Origin: Perkinsus olseni
Taxonomy: Eukaryota; Perkinsozoa; Perkinsida; Perkinsidae
Direction of reading: 5' to 3'
Assembly (NCBI GenBank): GCA_013115135.1
Contig: JABANP010000722.1
Location: 1 to 20,694, forward strand
DNA length: 20,694 nucleotides
Shown: positions 8,225 to 15,637 of the stretch, in pieces
Layout of the letters: the number at the start of each line of letters is the position of its first letter
Numbering within the stretch: position 1 is the first letter of the stretch
Translations under genes and position numbers: made by a program
The notes under the pieces: model-generated
Databases searched by the model: none
Told to the model about the DNA's origin: nothing
What the model saw: only the letters and a program-made list of their open reading frames with translations

Positions 8225-9523
8225 TTGGATGTTGTCATCTCCATGTATCGCCAACTCAAACTGACCTGGGATCAGTATGCTTCTCTCCGTGGTACTTCAT
8301 CTTCAGCATCATCTATTGATCTATCTTTCTGGAATATCGACCACAAGTCCGCGTACCGTCAAGTAGCAGCTTTCCCGCTGCATTCAAACTCGACTTTGAT
8401 TGCTCTGAAGAATCCCATCGACTCCTCGGTCTCGGCCTTCCTTCACTACGCACAGGCATTTGGCTCCCGCTCGAGCGTGTGGAACTACATGAGACTCTCT
8501 CAATCTCTTGTGTTCTTGGCTCGCACATACTGGTCGGTCCCTTTGGTAAGTTATATTGATGATTATTCAGGCGCTGAGGACCAATCTACAGTCTCCTCGG
8601 CGTACAACTCGTTTTTATTTCTGAATTCTATTCTTGGCTGGCAAGTCAAGGAACAGAAATGCAGTCCTCCTTCGGCTGACATAGTTCTTCTCGGCGTTCG
8701 CATACAGTTCATTTCTCGCACAGTTCACATCTCTCTTCCACCTGATAAACGCGACAAGTTAATTTCCACTATCACCGACATCTCGCATTCTAACACACTT
8801 CATTCCGGCTTGTGCTCCAAGCTATGCGGTAAACTTAATTTTGCTTTGTCAACCTTCGCTTCCCGTGCTGGCCGTGCCCTTCTTCGGGTACTCTTTCGTC
8901 ATTCTCGCTCATCTGCGTCGACACCCACTCTTTCGTACCAGACTCGGCAAGTTCTCCGGAACGTTCTCTCCACTCTTCGTCAGCCCTCTCAAGGGCGCTT
9001 TGTTCGTCTTCTTTCTCCATCTCTTTCTCGTTCTGATCACATCATACTATATTCAGATGCTGAGGAACACGGTCGGTTAGGTGGTGTACTGTGCCGGTTT
9101 CATCATCGTATAGCCTATTTCTCAGAAGACTGTCCGAATTTCTTACGCGATCTCGCTCATCATCGCAAAACCCAAATCGCTTTCTATGAATGTGCTGCTG
9201 CCCTCGCTTGTTTGTACAGCTTTGCACCTTTTCTTTCCAACAAACTCGCTACATTATACATTGATGCTAAAAGCATACGCTACATCCTTCTACGAGGCAG
9301 TGCAGCCCAACCTGATCTTAATGCTCTTGCACTAGCCTTTTGGCGTGTAGTTCACAAATTCCAGATTTCACTGTGGCTTTCTCCTATTTCATCACCCGAG
9401 AACCCAGCTGATGCTCCATCCCGGCGGCTCTACAGCTCTATCTCCGACTGGGATCGCTATCGTATGTTTGTTCCCGATCCCTCGTGGTATGACTTCTCGC
9501 CGTCTTCTGCTCACGATTCATGA
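8225..9523 (+). CDS. reverse transcriptase-RNase H of DIRS-like element
   Basis: The frame has 432 codons from 8225 to TGA 9521-9523. Codon 8225 is TTG and the frame is open further left into array D, so the true N-terminus is lost and no start can be assigned. Numbered from 8225, the first RT Asp is in WNIDHKSAYRQ (D39), followed by the FGSRSSVWNY block (79-87) in place of the usual LPFG and by the catalytic YIDD at 110-113. RNase H follows with D278 (ILYSDAEEHGRLGGVL), E322 (FYECAAALACL), D347 (LYIDAKSIRYIL) and D396 (NPADAPSRRL), so all four acidic residues are present. It would copy element RNA into DNA and remove the RNA strand. The FG-x-x-S-V-W/Y block is seen in protist DIRS-like RTs, as far as I know. 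The gene is in the same frame as the recombinase 114 bp downstream. Confidence 0.9.
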   Translation: MDVVISMYRQLKLTWDQYASLRGTSSSASSIDLSFWNIDHKSAYRQVAAFPLHSNSTLIALKNPIDSSVSAFLHYAQAFGSRSSVWNYMRLSQSLVFLARTYWSVPLVSYIDDYSGAEDQSTVSSAYNSFLFLNSILGWQVKEQKCSPPSADIVLLGVRIQFISRTVHISLPPDKRDKLISTITDISHSNTLHSGLCSKLCGKLNFALSTFASRAGRALLRVLFRHSRSSASTPTLSYQTRQVLRNVLSTLRQPSQGRFVRLLSPSLSRSDHIILYSDAEEHGRLGGVLCRFHHRIAYFSEDCPNFLRDLAHHRKTQIAFYECAAALACLYSFAPFLSNKLATLYIDAKSIRYILLRGSAAQPDLNALALAFWRVVHKFQISLWLSPISSPENPADAPSRRLYSSISDWDRYRMFVPDPSWYDFSPSSAHDS

Positions 9524-9637
9524 ATCATTACCTTCGCATGTTGATACTTCGATGTTGCTTGTCCTTATCCTCTCATCTTTCTGTTGTGTTCCTATTCGCA
9601 CACTGATCTTTGATTTCCTTGCTCAGCTCTTCATTCC

Positions 9638-10888
9638 ATGTCCATTAACCATACTAGCTCCTCCGAATACACTGCCATTATACTTCGTGCTCGCCGGCTT
9701 CTTGCACAAAACCGACTCCACCAACTTCGTCACCAGCAGCCCCACCGTCCAAGCACCCCTCGGCCTAGTGTTACAAGCTTTGGTGATGTACCTCCCTCTA
9801 GTCGTTCACTTTCTTCCTGTGAGGCTTTAATTGCCCGAGCTACGATTCACCGTGTTGATGGGGTGTCTTTACACGATATCCTTGCCCAACGCTCGCCTAG
9901 TGACCAACTCCAGTTCATCAGAATGCTGGCTGCCTCAAACACCGACGTGCACGCTTTACTCAACCGTACTGCCTTCGAGCTACCGATCCGATCTATCACT
10001 GCTGCTACTCTGTCCAAGTATGCATCAGCTCTGAGACACTTTCATGCATTCTGTGTCTTATGGTCGGAGATTTCTGGATCTCCCTTCCTCTTCTTACCTC
10101 CGCATGAGCTGATTGTTCACCGGTGGCTCGCAACTTTCTCCAATGGCTTCACAGCCTCCAACTATCTTGGGGCATTGAAGAAATGGTGTGTTATTTTTGG
10201 ATTGTCCACATCGGGCTTGTCCTCGGCTTCCATACAAGCCTCCCTTGTGGCTCTTCGTAAACACACTCGCAGGCGAGCTCGGACAGCCATAACAACAGAT
10301 CAACTTCATGGCATCGTTCGCTGGTCTCTACAAAATGGGCATCCTTTGTTCGCTTGTGCGTCCATTTGTGCTTTCCTATTCATGTTCCGTGTGAGAGACG
10401 AGATGTTGCCTCTGCAGGCTTGCAATATCTCGTTCGATGCGAGCAATACGGTTACCGTTCATCTTCCATCCCGCAAGAATCACCCTTTCGGGGATCGCAT
10501 TGTTCGACATTGCACTTGTTCATCTAATCCCAAGTTCTGTCCTCATCTTCTAATGCGCTGGTTAGTCGCAAGAGCTTCCGATCATAGTCACCTGTTCTAC
10601 GGCCTGTCATACCGCACCTTTAATCGTCTGACTCGAGCTGCACTCGAAGCCCTCAACGTTCCAGATGCATCTTCGTACGCTTCACATGCATACCGTCGCG
10701 GGCATGCTAGGTCCATCATACAGAACGGATCTTCTGTGTCGACGCTCATGTCTCTCGGGGGTTGGCGTTCATCTTCGTCTCTCAAGTACTACCTTGATAT
10801 GCCTGAGGTAGAAGCGATCTCTACGCTTCAATCTGTTTTCGGCGAAAGCATGCAAGATGATAGCGACTCTGATGATCGTGATACATAG
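9638..10888 (+). CDS. tyrosine recombinase of DIRS-like element
   Basis: The frame has 416 codons from ATG 9638 (open from 9614 after a TGA). Residues 1-60 are basic and Ser/Pro-rich. About 110-210 is the helical core-binding (SAM-like) domain with TLSKYASALRHFHAFC and ASNYLGALKKWC. The catalytic domain follows: box I FRVRDEMLPL (R251 or R253), K280 in LPSRKNHPFG, H350-x-x-R353 in SHAYRRGHA, W376 in LGGWRSSSS, and the nucleophile Y384 or Y385 in LKYYLDM. All catalytic positions are therefore present. A CTCSSNPKFCPH segment (292-303) between K and HxxR has a Cys/His spacing that could hold a metal, an insertion seen in many eukaryotic YRs. The C-terminus is acidic. The enzyme would integrate the circular cDNA without target-site duplication. 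The start is uncertain by a few codons. Confidence 0.9.
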   Translation: MSINHTSSSEYTAIILRARRLLAQNRLHQLRHQQPHRPSTPRPSVTSFGDVPPSSRSLSSCEALIARATIHRVDGVSLHDILAQRSPSDQLQFIRMLAASNTDVHALLNRTAFELPIRSITAATLSKYASALRHFHAFCVLWSEISGSPFLFLPPHELIVHRWLATFSNGFTASNYLGALKKWCVIFGLSTSGLSSASIQASLVALRKHTRRRARTAITTDQLHGIVRWSLQNGHPLFACASICAFLFMFRVRDEMLPLQACNISFDASNTVTVHLPSRKNHPFGDRIVRHCTCSSNPKFCPHLLMRWLVARASDHSHLFYGLSYRTFNRLTRAALEALNVPDASSYASHAYRRGHARSIIQNGSSVSTLMSLGGWRSSSSLKYYLDMPEVEAISTLQSVFGESMQDDSDSDDRDT

Positions 10889-11014
10889 TACATGTCATAT
10901 ACTACATGTTATTTTGATGGCTTGCACCCCTGTCTACACTCCGGCTGCGTTATCGTTCAGTGTCGTTGGGGAGAAACGAGACCGGCCTCCATGGCGAGAG
11001 CTTAGCTTCACATT

Positions 11015-11059
11015 GGGATAAAAGAAGAAGCTCGGCTCTCTCCTGTGAAAGTTCACCAT
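11015..11059 (+). repeat. 45-bp direct repeat, copy 1 (candidate B1)
   Basis: Begins GGGATAAAAGAAGAAGCTCG and matches 11327-11371 with one mismatch (A for G at the fifth base from the end). It starts 126 bp after the recombinase stop, where B1 of split direct repeats would be expected. Confidence 0.85.
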
Positions 11060-11326
11060 CCCACTGACCTTCCTTGAACTTGAGCAGGGCGCAGTTGAGC
11101 TTTTGTGGTTGGTTGACGTGCGGAGTTATCGGTAAGACGAAGTCGACCGAGGGCGCGTCGCAACGTCGATCATCGCAAGAGCTCGCCAGTCTTCCTGCAT
11201 TTAGGCATTATTGCAGAACACCGCGCAGGTCTTCGCGCCTGGAACCACTGATCGCGGTCGTGCGTTGAGTTGAGGTTCGGATGTAACGTGCGGTTCAGGA
11301 CGGCTCCCGCCCGCCCGCCCAAAGCA

Positions 11327-11371
11327 GGGATAAAAGAAGAAGCTCGGCTCTCTCCTGTGAAAGTTCGCCAT
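11327..11371 (+). repeat. 45-bp direct repeat, copy 2 (candidate B2)
   Basis: Second copy of 11015-11059. The 267 bp between the copies would be A2 in the B1-A2-B2 scheme. The matching A1 would lie 5' of the RT and is missing because of the truncation at 8201, so the scheme cannot be completed here. Confidence 0.8.
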
Positions 11372-11929
11372 TTCCGGCAAGCTTCCTGTTCAGCTTTGCG
11401 CGGGTCAATGACGCGCGGGTCTGGTCCTTGGAGTTACACTCACGCGTTGGGGGAATCGCTGCATCCTTCCTCTCTGTTTCCGGCCTCCACCTTAGTGGCA
11501 TGCTCGGCCTTGATTTCATCCGGGCGCAAGGTGGCCTCGCCATCTCTTTTTATCGACGATAGATGGCCTTGCTACTCTTTCGGTCCACGTAGCAGCCCTC
11601 TCTGACATTTCAATCTCCTCCCGTACACTTTTTTTTCTCCGGCTTCTGCCCTGCCTGTCTCCGTTGGGATTCAGGTCTGCGATGGGTTTGATTGTTCTAC
11701 CACCACCGCATCCCCTCGAAATCGGGACTGTCCATGGGTCTCGTGTCATCACTGACGTGGTGGAGACTGGCGATTTCATCCTTCGCTAACATTCTCCCCT
11801 GTCGGGACCTAATACCTCTCATTGGGAAGTTGAATGGAAGTGGCTCGATGGCGTACGTTCTCGCCACATCATGATACCCAACTACGATGTCCGGTGAGAA
11901 ATTCGCGCCTCGTCTTGTCCACCAATGCG
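11372..11929. other. stretch without a recognisable gene
   Basis: Plus-strand frame 11270-11605 and minus-strand frame 11516-11779 (87 codons, with a Lys/Arg/Glu-rich segment) overlap each other in part. Neither shows a known motif. The minus frame lies downstream of array F in the same relation that RT fragments bear to other arrays, so it could be a decayed element. I cannot support a gene. Confidence 0.4.
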
Positions 11930-12060
11930 GTGAGGATCATATCGTACAGTTGCAACTCGTAGAAGTTCTGCTCGTGTACCACAAATTCGTACAGTTCCGC
12001 CTCATAAAATTTCCAGTGGTACAATTGCGCTTCGTATAGCGTCATTTCGTCTTGTTGCAC
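11930..12060 (+). repeat. 15-bp-period array, block F (short)
   Basis: Starts with G-GTGAGGATCATATCGTACAG, the same edge as blocks A and E, followed by about eight degraded units (core CGTACAGTT or CGTAGAAGT). It faces block E, which is inverted, across about 70 bp that contain the palindrome GCCGCGGC (12107-12114) flanked by T and A runs. Confidence 0.75.
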
Positions 12061-12132
12061 TTAGTGAGGTATGTGTCGAATCCGCCAATTTTTCAGCGTA
12101 TTTTGGGCCGCGGCATAAAAAAATTTTCTCTC

Positions 12133-12467
12133 AGGTTACTTTGCGTTCGATATACCGTACCTGCACCTGAAGCAACTGTACGATCCTACGCTGTAGCGGT
12201 TACAACTGTACTGAACGACACTGTACCTCCAGCAACTGTACGGAATGACACTGTGCGAAATGACACTGTATTGACTACAACAAGATGAACTGACAATGCC
12301 ATATGACACAAAAATGAGTTGCAACTGTGCCATTTTGACACTGTAAGAGTTGCAACTGTACTATATGTCACAAAATGAAAGTCGGTTGAACGCATTATTC
12401 TTGTACCACTTTAGCTGTGCACCAGTTAAGACCTGTACCAATTGACACTGTACGATATGATGCTCAC
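12133..12467 (-). repeat. 15-bp-period array, block E (335 bp), inverted copy of block A
   Basis: The reverse complement aligns with 1154-1488 from GTGAGCATCATATCG to GCAAAGTAACCT, both 335 bp. Roughly 40 differences are seen by eye. Outside these limits the flanks differ, so this defines the element ends for this subfamily. On the plus strand the right flank reads CTCACC-ATACCGGTAAGTAAG. Confidence 0.87.
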
Positions 12468-12960
12468 CATACCGGTAAGTAAGTTTATCTGCCGTCTGGT
12501 CTTCGTCGGGATCTGCTTCAACTGAGTACCATATTCACAAAGAGCTTGAGTTCTCGCGAGGTTCATCACATGATGGCAAAGCATTGGCAAATTGGATGAA
12601 ACTGTTGAAGAGTCGAAATCGCAAAGGTTCCATGGAGAGACCGCCGTTTCCTACATTGCGAACATACTAAGCCCCAGAACGGCTTACCTGCGTCATGTAC
12701 TTGTGTCACGACAGTGGTTAACGCGAAGAGACACTCGCGCGTGTGTCTTCAACTGTCGAAATGTTCAACAGTTAAATTTGAAGGTAGGAATTGTCATCCG
12801 TCGGAAATATTCGGTATGGATTCGAAGTAACATCGAGGATGTACAATCTCAGTTTGAGATTCTTAAACACATGAGCCCAAGAGCTGAATTACTCGAGTTG
12901 CGGGAATCGAAGTATGCAAGAACGGCAAGGGATTCTGCCTCGCAGATTCGTTCGGCCTCT
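12468..12960. other. stretch with one unrecognised frame
   Basis: Plus-strand frame 12592-12966 (124 codons) is the only sizeable one. It is Arg/Ser-rich with the segment FEILKHMSPRAELLELRESK and matches no family I recognise. It ends where the palindrome cluster starts. I list it as a stretch, not as a gene. Confidence 0.4.
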
Positions 12961-13289
12961 CGGTAACAGTGTTACCGTAACAGGGAGTAACTGCCAAGTT
13001 GGCAGTGCCAACCATAGATACACCGTCGCAACTGGCAGCATAACACATTCCAAATGTGACATTCCAGCCCGATTAAATAATACTCACAGCGGATAGAGAA
13101 GACCCTGAGAATCCTGCTGCGTGCGAAAGGGACCCTTCCGAAGGGTCGTGGTACCTTACTCAGTGAGTAATACTCACGGTGAGTAACTCACCCATGCGCG
13201 TCATTTGCCGAACGACTGACTCGCCGAAGACATCCAACATGGGGAAAGTGACGACAATGCGAAACATTAGCGCAACGCGGAGTCCGCGT
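12961..13289. repeat. cluster of short palindromes with 1-3 nt centres
   Basis: Six short palindromes lie within 330 bp: CGGTAAC-AGT-GTTACCG (12961-12977), ACTGCCAA-G-TTGGCAGT (12990-13006), GACCCTT-CCG-AAGGGTC (13131-13147), TTACTC-AGT-GAGTAA (13156-13170), TACTCAC-G-GTGAGTA (13171-13185) and ACGCGGA-G-TCCGCGT (13275-13289). Each is perfect in its arms, and each has a different sequence. Confidence 0.8.
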
Positions 13290-13462
13290 CACGGACATTG
13301 CAAAGCTGTTAACATCCTGAGTTTAGACAACAGAATATCTTTCTTGCAGAAAGCGGCTTTGACCGTCGTAGATCGCAGCAAATGCAAAAGTTGGAGTTGC
13401 GAAAGCACGGGCATGTTGCAAAAGCCAATTTACCCGGATGTCGCGATCGACGAATGGCTTAC

Positions 13463-13714
13463 GTGGGTGTACCGTCATTCGTCCATGATCGATTGGTCCA
13501 CTGCAGCCTCGATCCAAGGTTGTTTCGTACAAATTTCGGTTCGCCCACAATCTTTTCGTACATCGAAAGAGTGCCTGTTTCGGCCAACATTTTTTCATCC
13601 AAAACCGGTTTCGTACACGATCGTTTCGTCCATGGGCGGTTGATCCAAAGATATGCTCATTGTGGCCTTTTCGTCCATGATCTCTTCGAAAGAAATAAAT
13701 TCGGCCAGTAATGC
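13463..13714 (+). repeat. 15-bp-period array, block G (variant consensus TTCGTCCAnnATC)
   Basis: About fifteen units at mostly 15 bp, each beginning TTCG or TTTCG (TTCGTCCATGATCGA, TTCGTACAAATTTCG, TTCGCCCACAATCTT, TTCGTACACGATCG and so on). The core has drifted from CGTACA to CG(T/G)(A/C)CA, but period and strand polarity match blocks A and B. Open frames over it (13323-13739 minus, 13382-13711 plus) follow from the period and are not called. Confidence 0.65.
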
Positions 13715-14321
13715 TTTGCATATATGAAACTGACGACACCTCATGTTTTCTAGAGGAATAGAACCTACGATCGTCGGAAGTATGTATAGCAAGGCAGCAA
13801 AACGCAACGCCTATTACCGGGGCATTACGCGCCTATTGGCGTATCGCCCGCACTACGACCAAGGAACTCACGGGCAGTAACCAGTGGCACTGCCACTCTA
13901 TACTATAGAGTAAGACTCATCCGATAGGTCGATAGTTAATGATTGTTGATCACTCGCTGCCAATTAGGTAGCGACAACACATTTTTGCACAGAAATGACA
14001 CTCACTGGAGTAGAACCTCCGACCAACAGGTTCTCAGCTGTGAAGTTAACCGCTAGACCATCGCATTAAACCCCTCGGAAAGAATTGCATAATGATGCCA
14101 GGAAGAAACCGAACACTGTTTCTTTCCTTTCTTTCCGGGAAGAAAGAATTGGGAAGAAATAATAGTGCTCGGGAAGGAAAAACCCTGAGAAGCAGCATCA
14201 TCCCCCAACCCCAGAAAAATGCAGTACACAAAGTGAAACATGATCGAAACGCTAAAACAAAAAGGTAGAGGTGGCGAGGGAATACAGCGACTAATCCACT
14301 ACTACAGTGTTACTGAGAATC
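13715..14321. other. gene-free stretch with further palindromes
   Basis: No coding sequence is supported. It contains palindromes of the same style as 12961-13289: GTGGCA-C-TGCCAC (13884-13896), ACTCTATA-C-TATAGAGT (13895-13911) and CGCTGCC-AATTA-GGTAGCG with one G-T pair (13955-13973). It also holds a tRNA-like A/B box pair on the minus strand and a CTTTC/GAAAG-rich stretch near 14118-14160. Confidence 0.55.
13996..14067 (-). ncRNA. tRNA-like sequence with A and B boxes (minus strand)
   Basis: On the minus strand TGGTCTAGCGG (14060-14050) fits the Pol III A box and GGTTCTACTCC (14017-14007) the B box. The 43-bp spacing is close to a tRNA gene. The acceptor arm pairs poorly (several mismatches), so this is a decayed tRNA or a tRNA-derived SINE head rather than a working tRNA gene. 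Confidence 0.38.
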
Positions 14322-14561
14322 AGCCAAGATTGTCGAGCACCAATGTAGCCAATGCACAACCCGGACAGCAGGCGGAAGCCTTAAAGGGAGCTCTCCGATG
14401 AAGCAGGGGCTTCTATCGTCGACCTAGCGCACCGAGCCTTCGCGACTCCCCTGGGTTCTGACGGGTCGGGGGACGACGGGAAATTTGACCTCCTCCCTCC
14501 TTCTCCGTAGCACAGGCAGGCGTCAGGAGGCTGTCCGAGCGAGGTCGGTCGATGTGTTCGA
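14322..14561 (+). repeat. 240-bp repeat, copy 2
   Basis: Partner of 6212-6451 in direct orientation, 8.1 kb apart. Its 3' part lies inside the open gag-like frame (open from 14428), which suggests the repeat belongs to the same retroelement as the gag-protease region. No matching 3' copy follows that region. Confidence 0.85.
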
Positions 14562-15219
14562 GTATGGTTCGACGGATACACCTAACAAGGCCAGCCAGAG
14601 GTGGGAGTGCCTCAAGCAGCGTGCTAAAGGACGGGTTGTTGACTATCACTCCCGAGTGAGAGCCGAATGGCTTTTTTTCGGTCAAGTGGTCGGGGTTCAT
14701 CTGCCATTGTCGATCGTATGCGCTAACCCCATCAACGGTCTTCAACCCCGCATCAAACTATCTCTTGAAACTAGCTGCGGGCATCAGTTGGTGAAGCTGA
14801 CCCACGAGGAAGCACGTGATGCGTGCCTATCGAACGAGGGCCGAGCCTCACATGCAGCCGCGGGGCCCTCTGACGCGGCTAACAAGAAAGCACCTCGACA
14901 AGGACGGGGCCACGAAGGAGGTCAAGGAAGACGACGCGCTCCCGAGGCCAGGGATGAGACTCCGGGCCAGGCTGGGTCAGACACCAAAGACCCAGACGCA
15001 GGGAGGCCTTCACCTAAAGCTTGTTGTTCTTACTGTACCGCAATGGAGCTACGGAGTGCGGACGATGCCAACTGTAGGAAAAATCCCGTAAACGCTCACT
15101 TGGTACCAGAGTGGTACCGCCAGCGGCGAGCGGGTAAGCCTGGTGAACAGCCTCCAAGGAACAGGCGGCTAATAGTGGTTCACGGTCTCCTCCAACGGAA
15201 GGGACCTTCATGGTCATGA
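14428..15219 (+). pseudogene. gag-like region of an LTR retrotransposon
   Basis: A single frame is open from 14428 to the TGA ending at 15219. It has no early ATG; a TTG at 14485 is the first alternative start. The segment NKASQRWECLKQRAKGRVVDYHSRVRAEW at about 14580-14670 resembles retrotransposon Gag capsid regions (a Trp-led helix followed by a V-x-x-Y/F-x-x-x-F/R stretch). A long Arg/Gly/Asp-rich linker follows. The segment CSYCTAMELRSADDANC (near 15024-15075) sits where a zinc knuckle would be, but lacks the His and normal spacing. The assignment rests mainly on position, since a clear aspartic protease starts in the next frame within 100 bp. No initiation codon can be chosen with confidence. 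Confidence 0.55.
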
Positions 15220-15637
15220 GTGGCCGCGAAGGGACCTCGGGTACGAGTCTGCGTGTCGTGGAAGCTTCGATGGGAAGTCCATCGGAAACGACCCGCAGCC
15301 TTGAGCTGCTGACTGATACCGGGTCGGACGTAACTGATGTCCTCCACTTTCGGGGGCCAAAGTCCATCCCCTGGAATGCTCCAAGGCACCTCTTGCGGCT
15401 GGAACTCACGGCACTATTTCAGTCGTAGGAAAAACGACGGCGCGACTGTCGGTACGGGACGTCAAAAGCATTCCGCACATCTTTTCACTGTCCGTCGAAG
15501 TCGCAGATGGTCTCAACGAATGCCTCGCGAATTGCACTATTCTCATCGGCATGAAAACCACGCGCAAGATGGGCGGCCGGCTGGACGTGGTCAATGATGC
15601 CTTTACTGTGGCGTGCTCCATGCTCACTGGCCCATGA
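15147..15637 (+). pseudogene. retropepsin-like aspartic protease of the same retroelement
   Basis: The first part (frame open from 15147, ATG at 15210) carries LELLTDTGSDVTDVL with the catalytic DTGS at 15315-15326. After a frame change near 15400 the second part, to TGA at 15635-15637, carries CTILIGMKTTRKMGGRLDVV, the conserved (I/L)-(L/I)-G-M segment and following residues of retropepsins. The frame is -1 relative to gag with a 73-bp overlap, as in elements that make Gag-Pro by -1 frameshifting, but I see no canonical slippery heptamer in the overlap. Retropepsins cut Gag-Pol polyproteins as dimers. The second frame change makes this copy defective. RT does not follow in recognisable form; about 280 bp downstream an array fragment begins. 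Confidence 0.72.

Larger units (their letters stand above)
8202..11371 (+). mobile_element. DIRS/Ngaro/PAT-like tyrosine-recombinase retroelement, 5'-truncated
   Basis: Reverse transcriptase plus RNase H is followed in the same frame by a tyrosine recombinase, with no DDE integrase and no methyltransferase domain. This defines the DIRS order of retrotransposons. The 5' side is cut by array D, so gag, the RT N-terminus and the upstream terminal repeat are missing. Downstream of the recombinase a 45-bp direct repeat (11015-11059 and 11327-11371, one mismatch) about 310 bp apart fits B1 and B2 of the split direct repeats of Ngaro and PAT-like elements. Such elements are thought to integrate through a circular DNA intermediate with the recombinase. 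Both main frames are unbroken, so this is the youngest element in the window. Confidence 0.82.

Noticed and set aside
8225..9523. Diversity-generating retroelement (RT beside variable repeats)
   Set aside because: The RT is fused to RNase H and followed by a tyrosine recombinase, and the array variation is not adenine-biased as far as I can see.
4668..12467. CRISPR array interpretation of the 15-bp repeats
   Set aside because: Repeats are too short and degenerate, there are no unique 30-bp spacers or cas genes, and the context is eukaryotic.
14053..14241. Phe-rich minus-strand frames near 14046-14241
   Set aside because: Driven by a GAAAG-rich stretch; two overlapping frames give equally long products.
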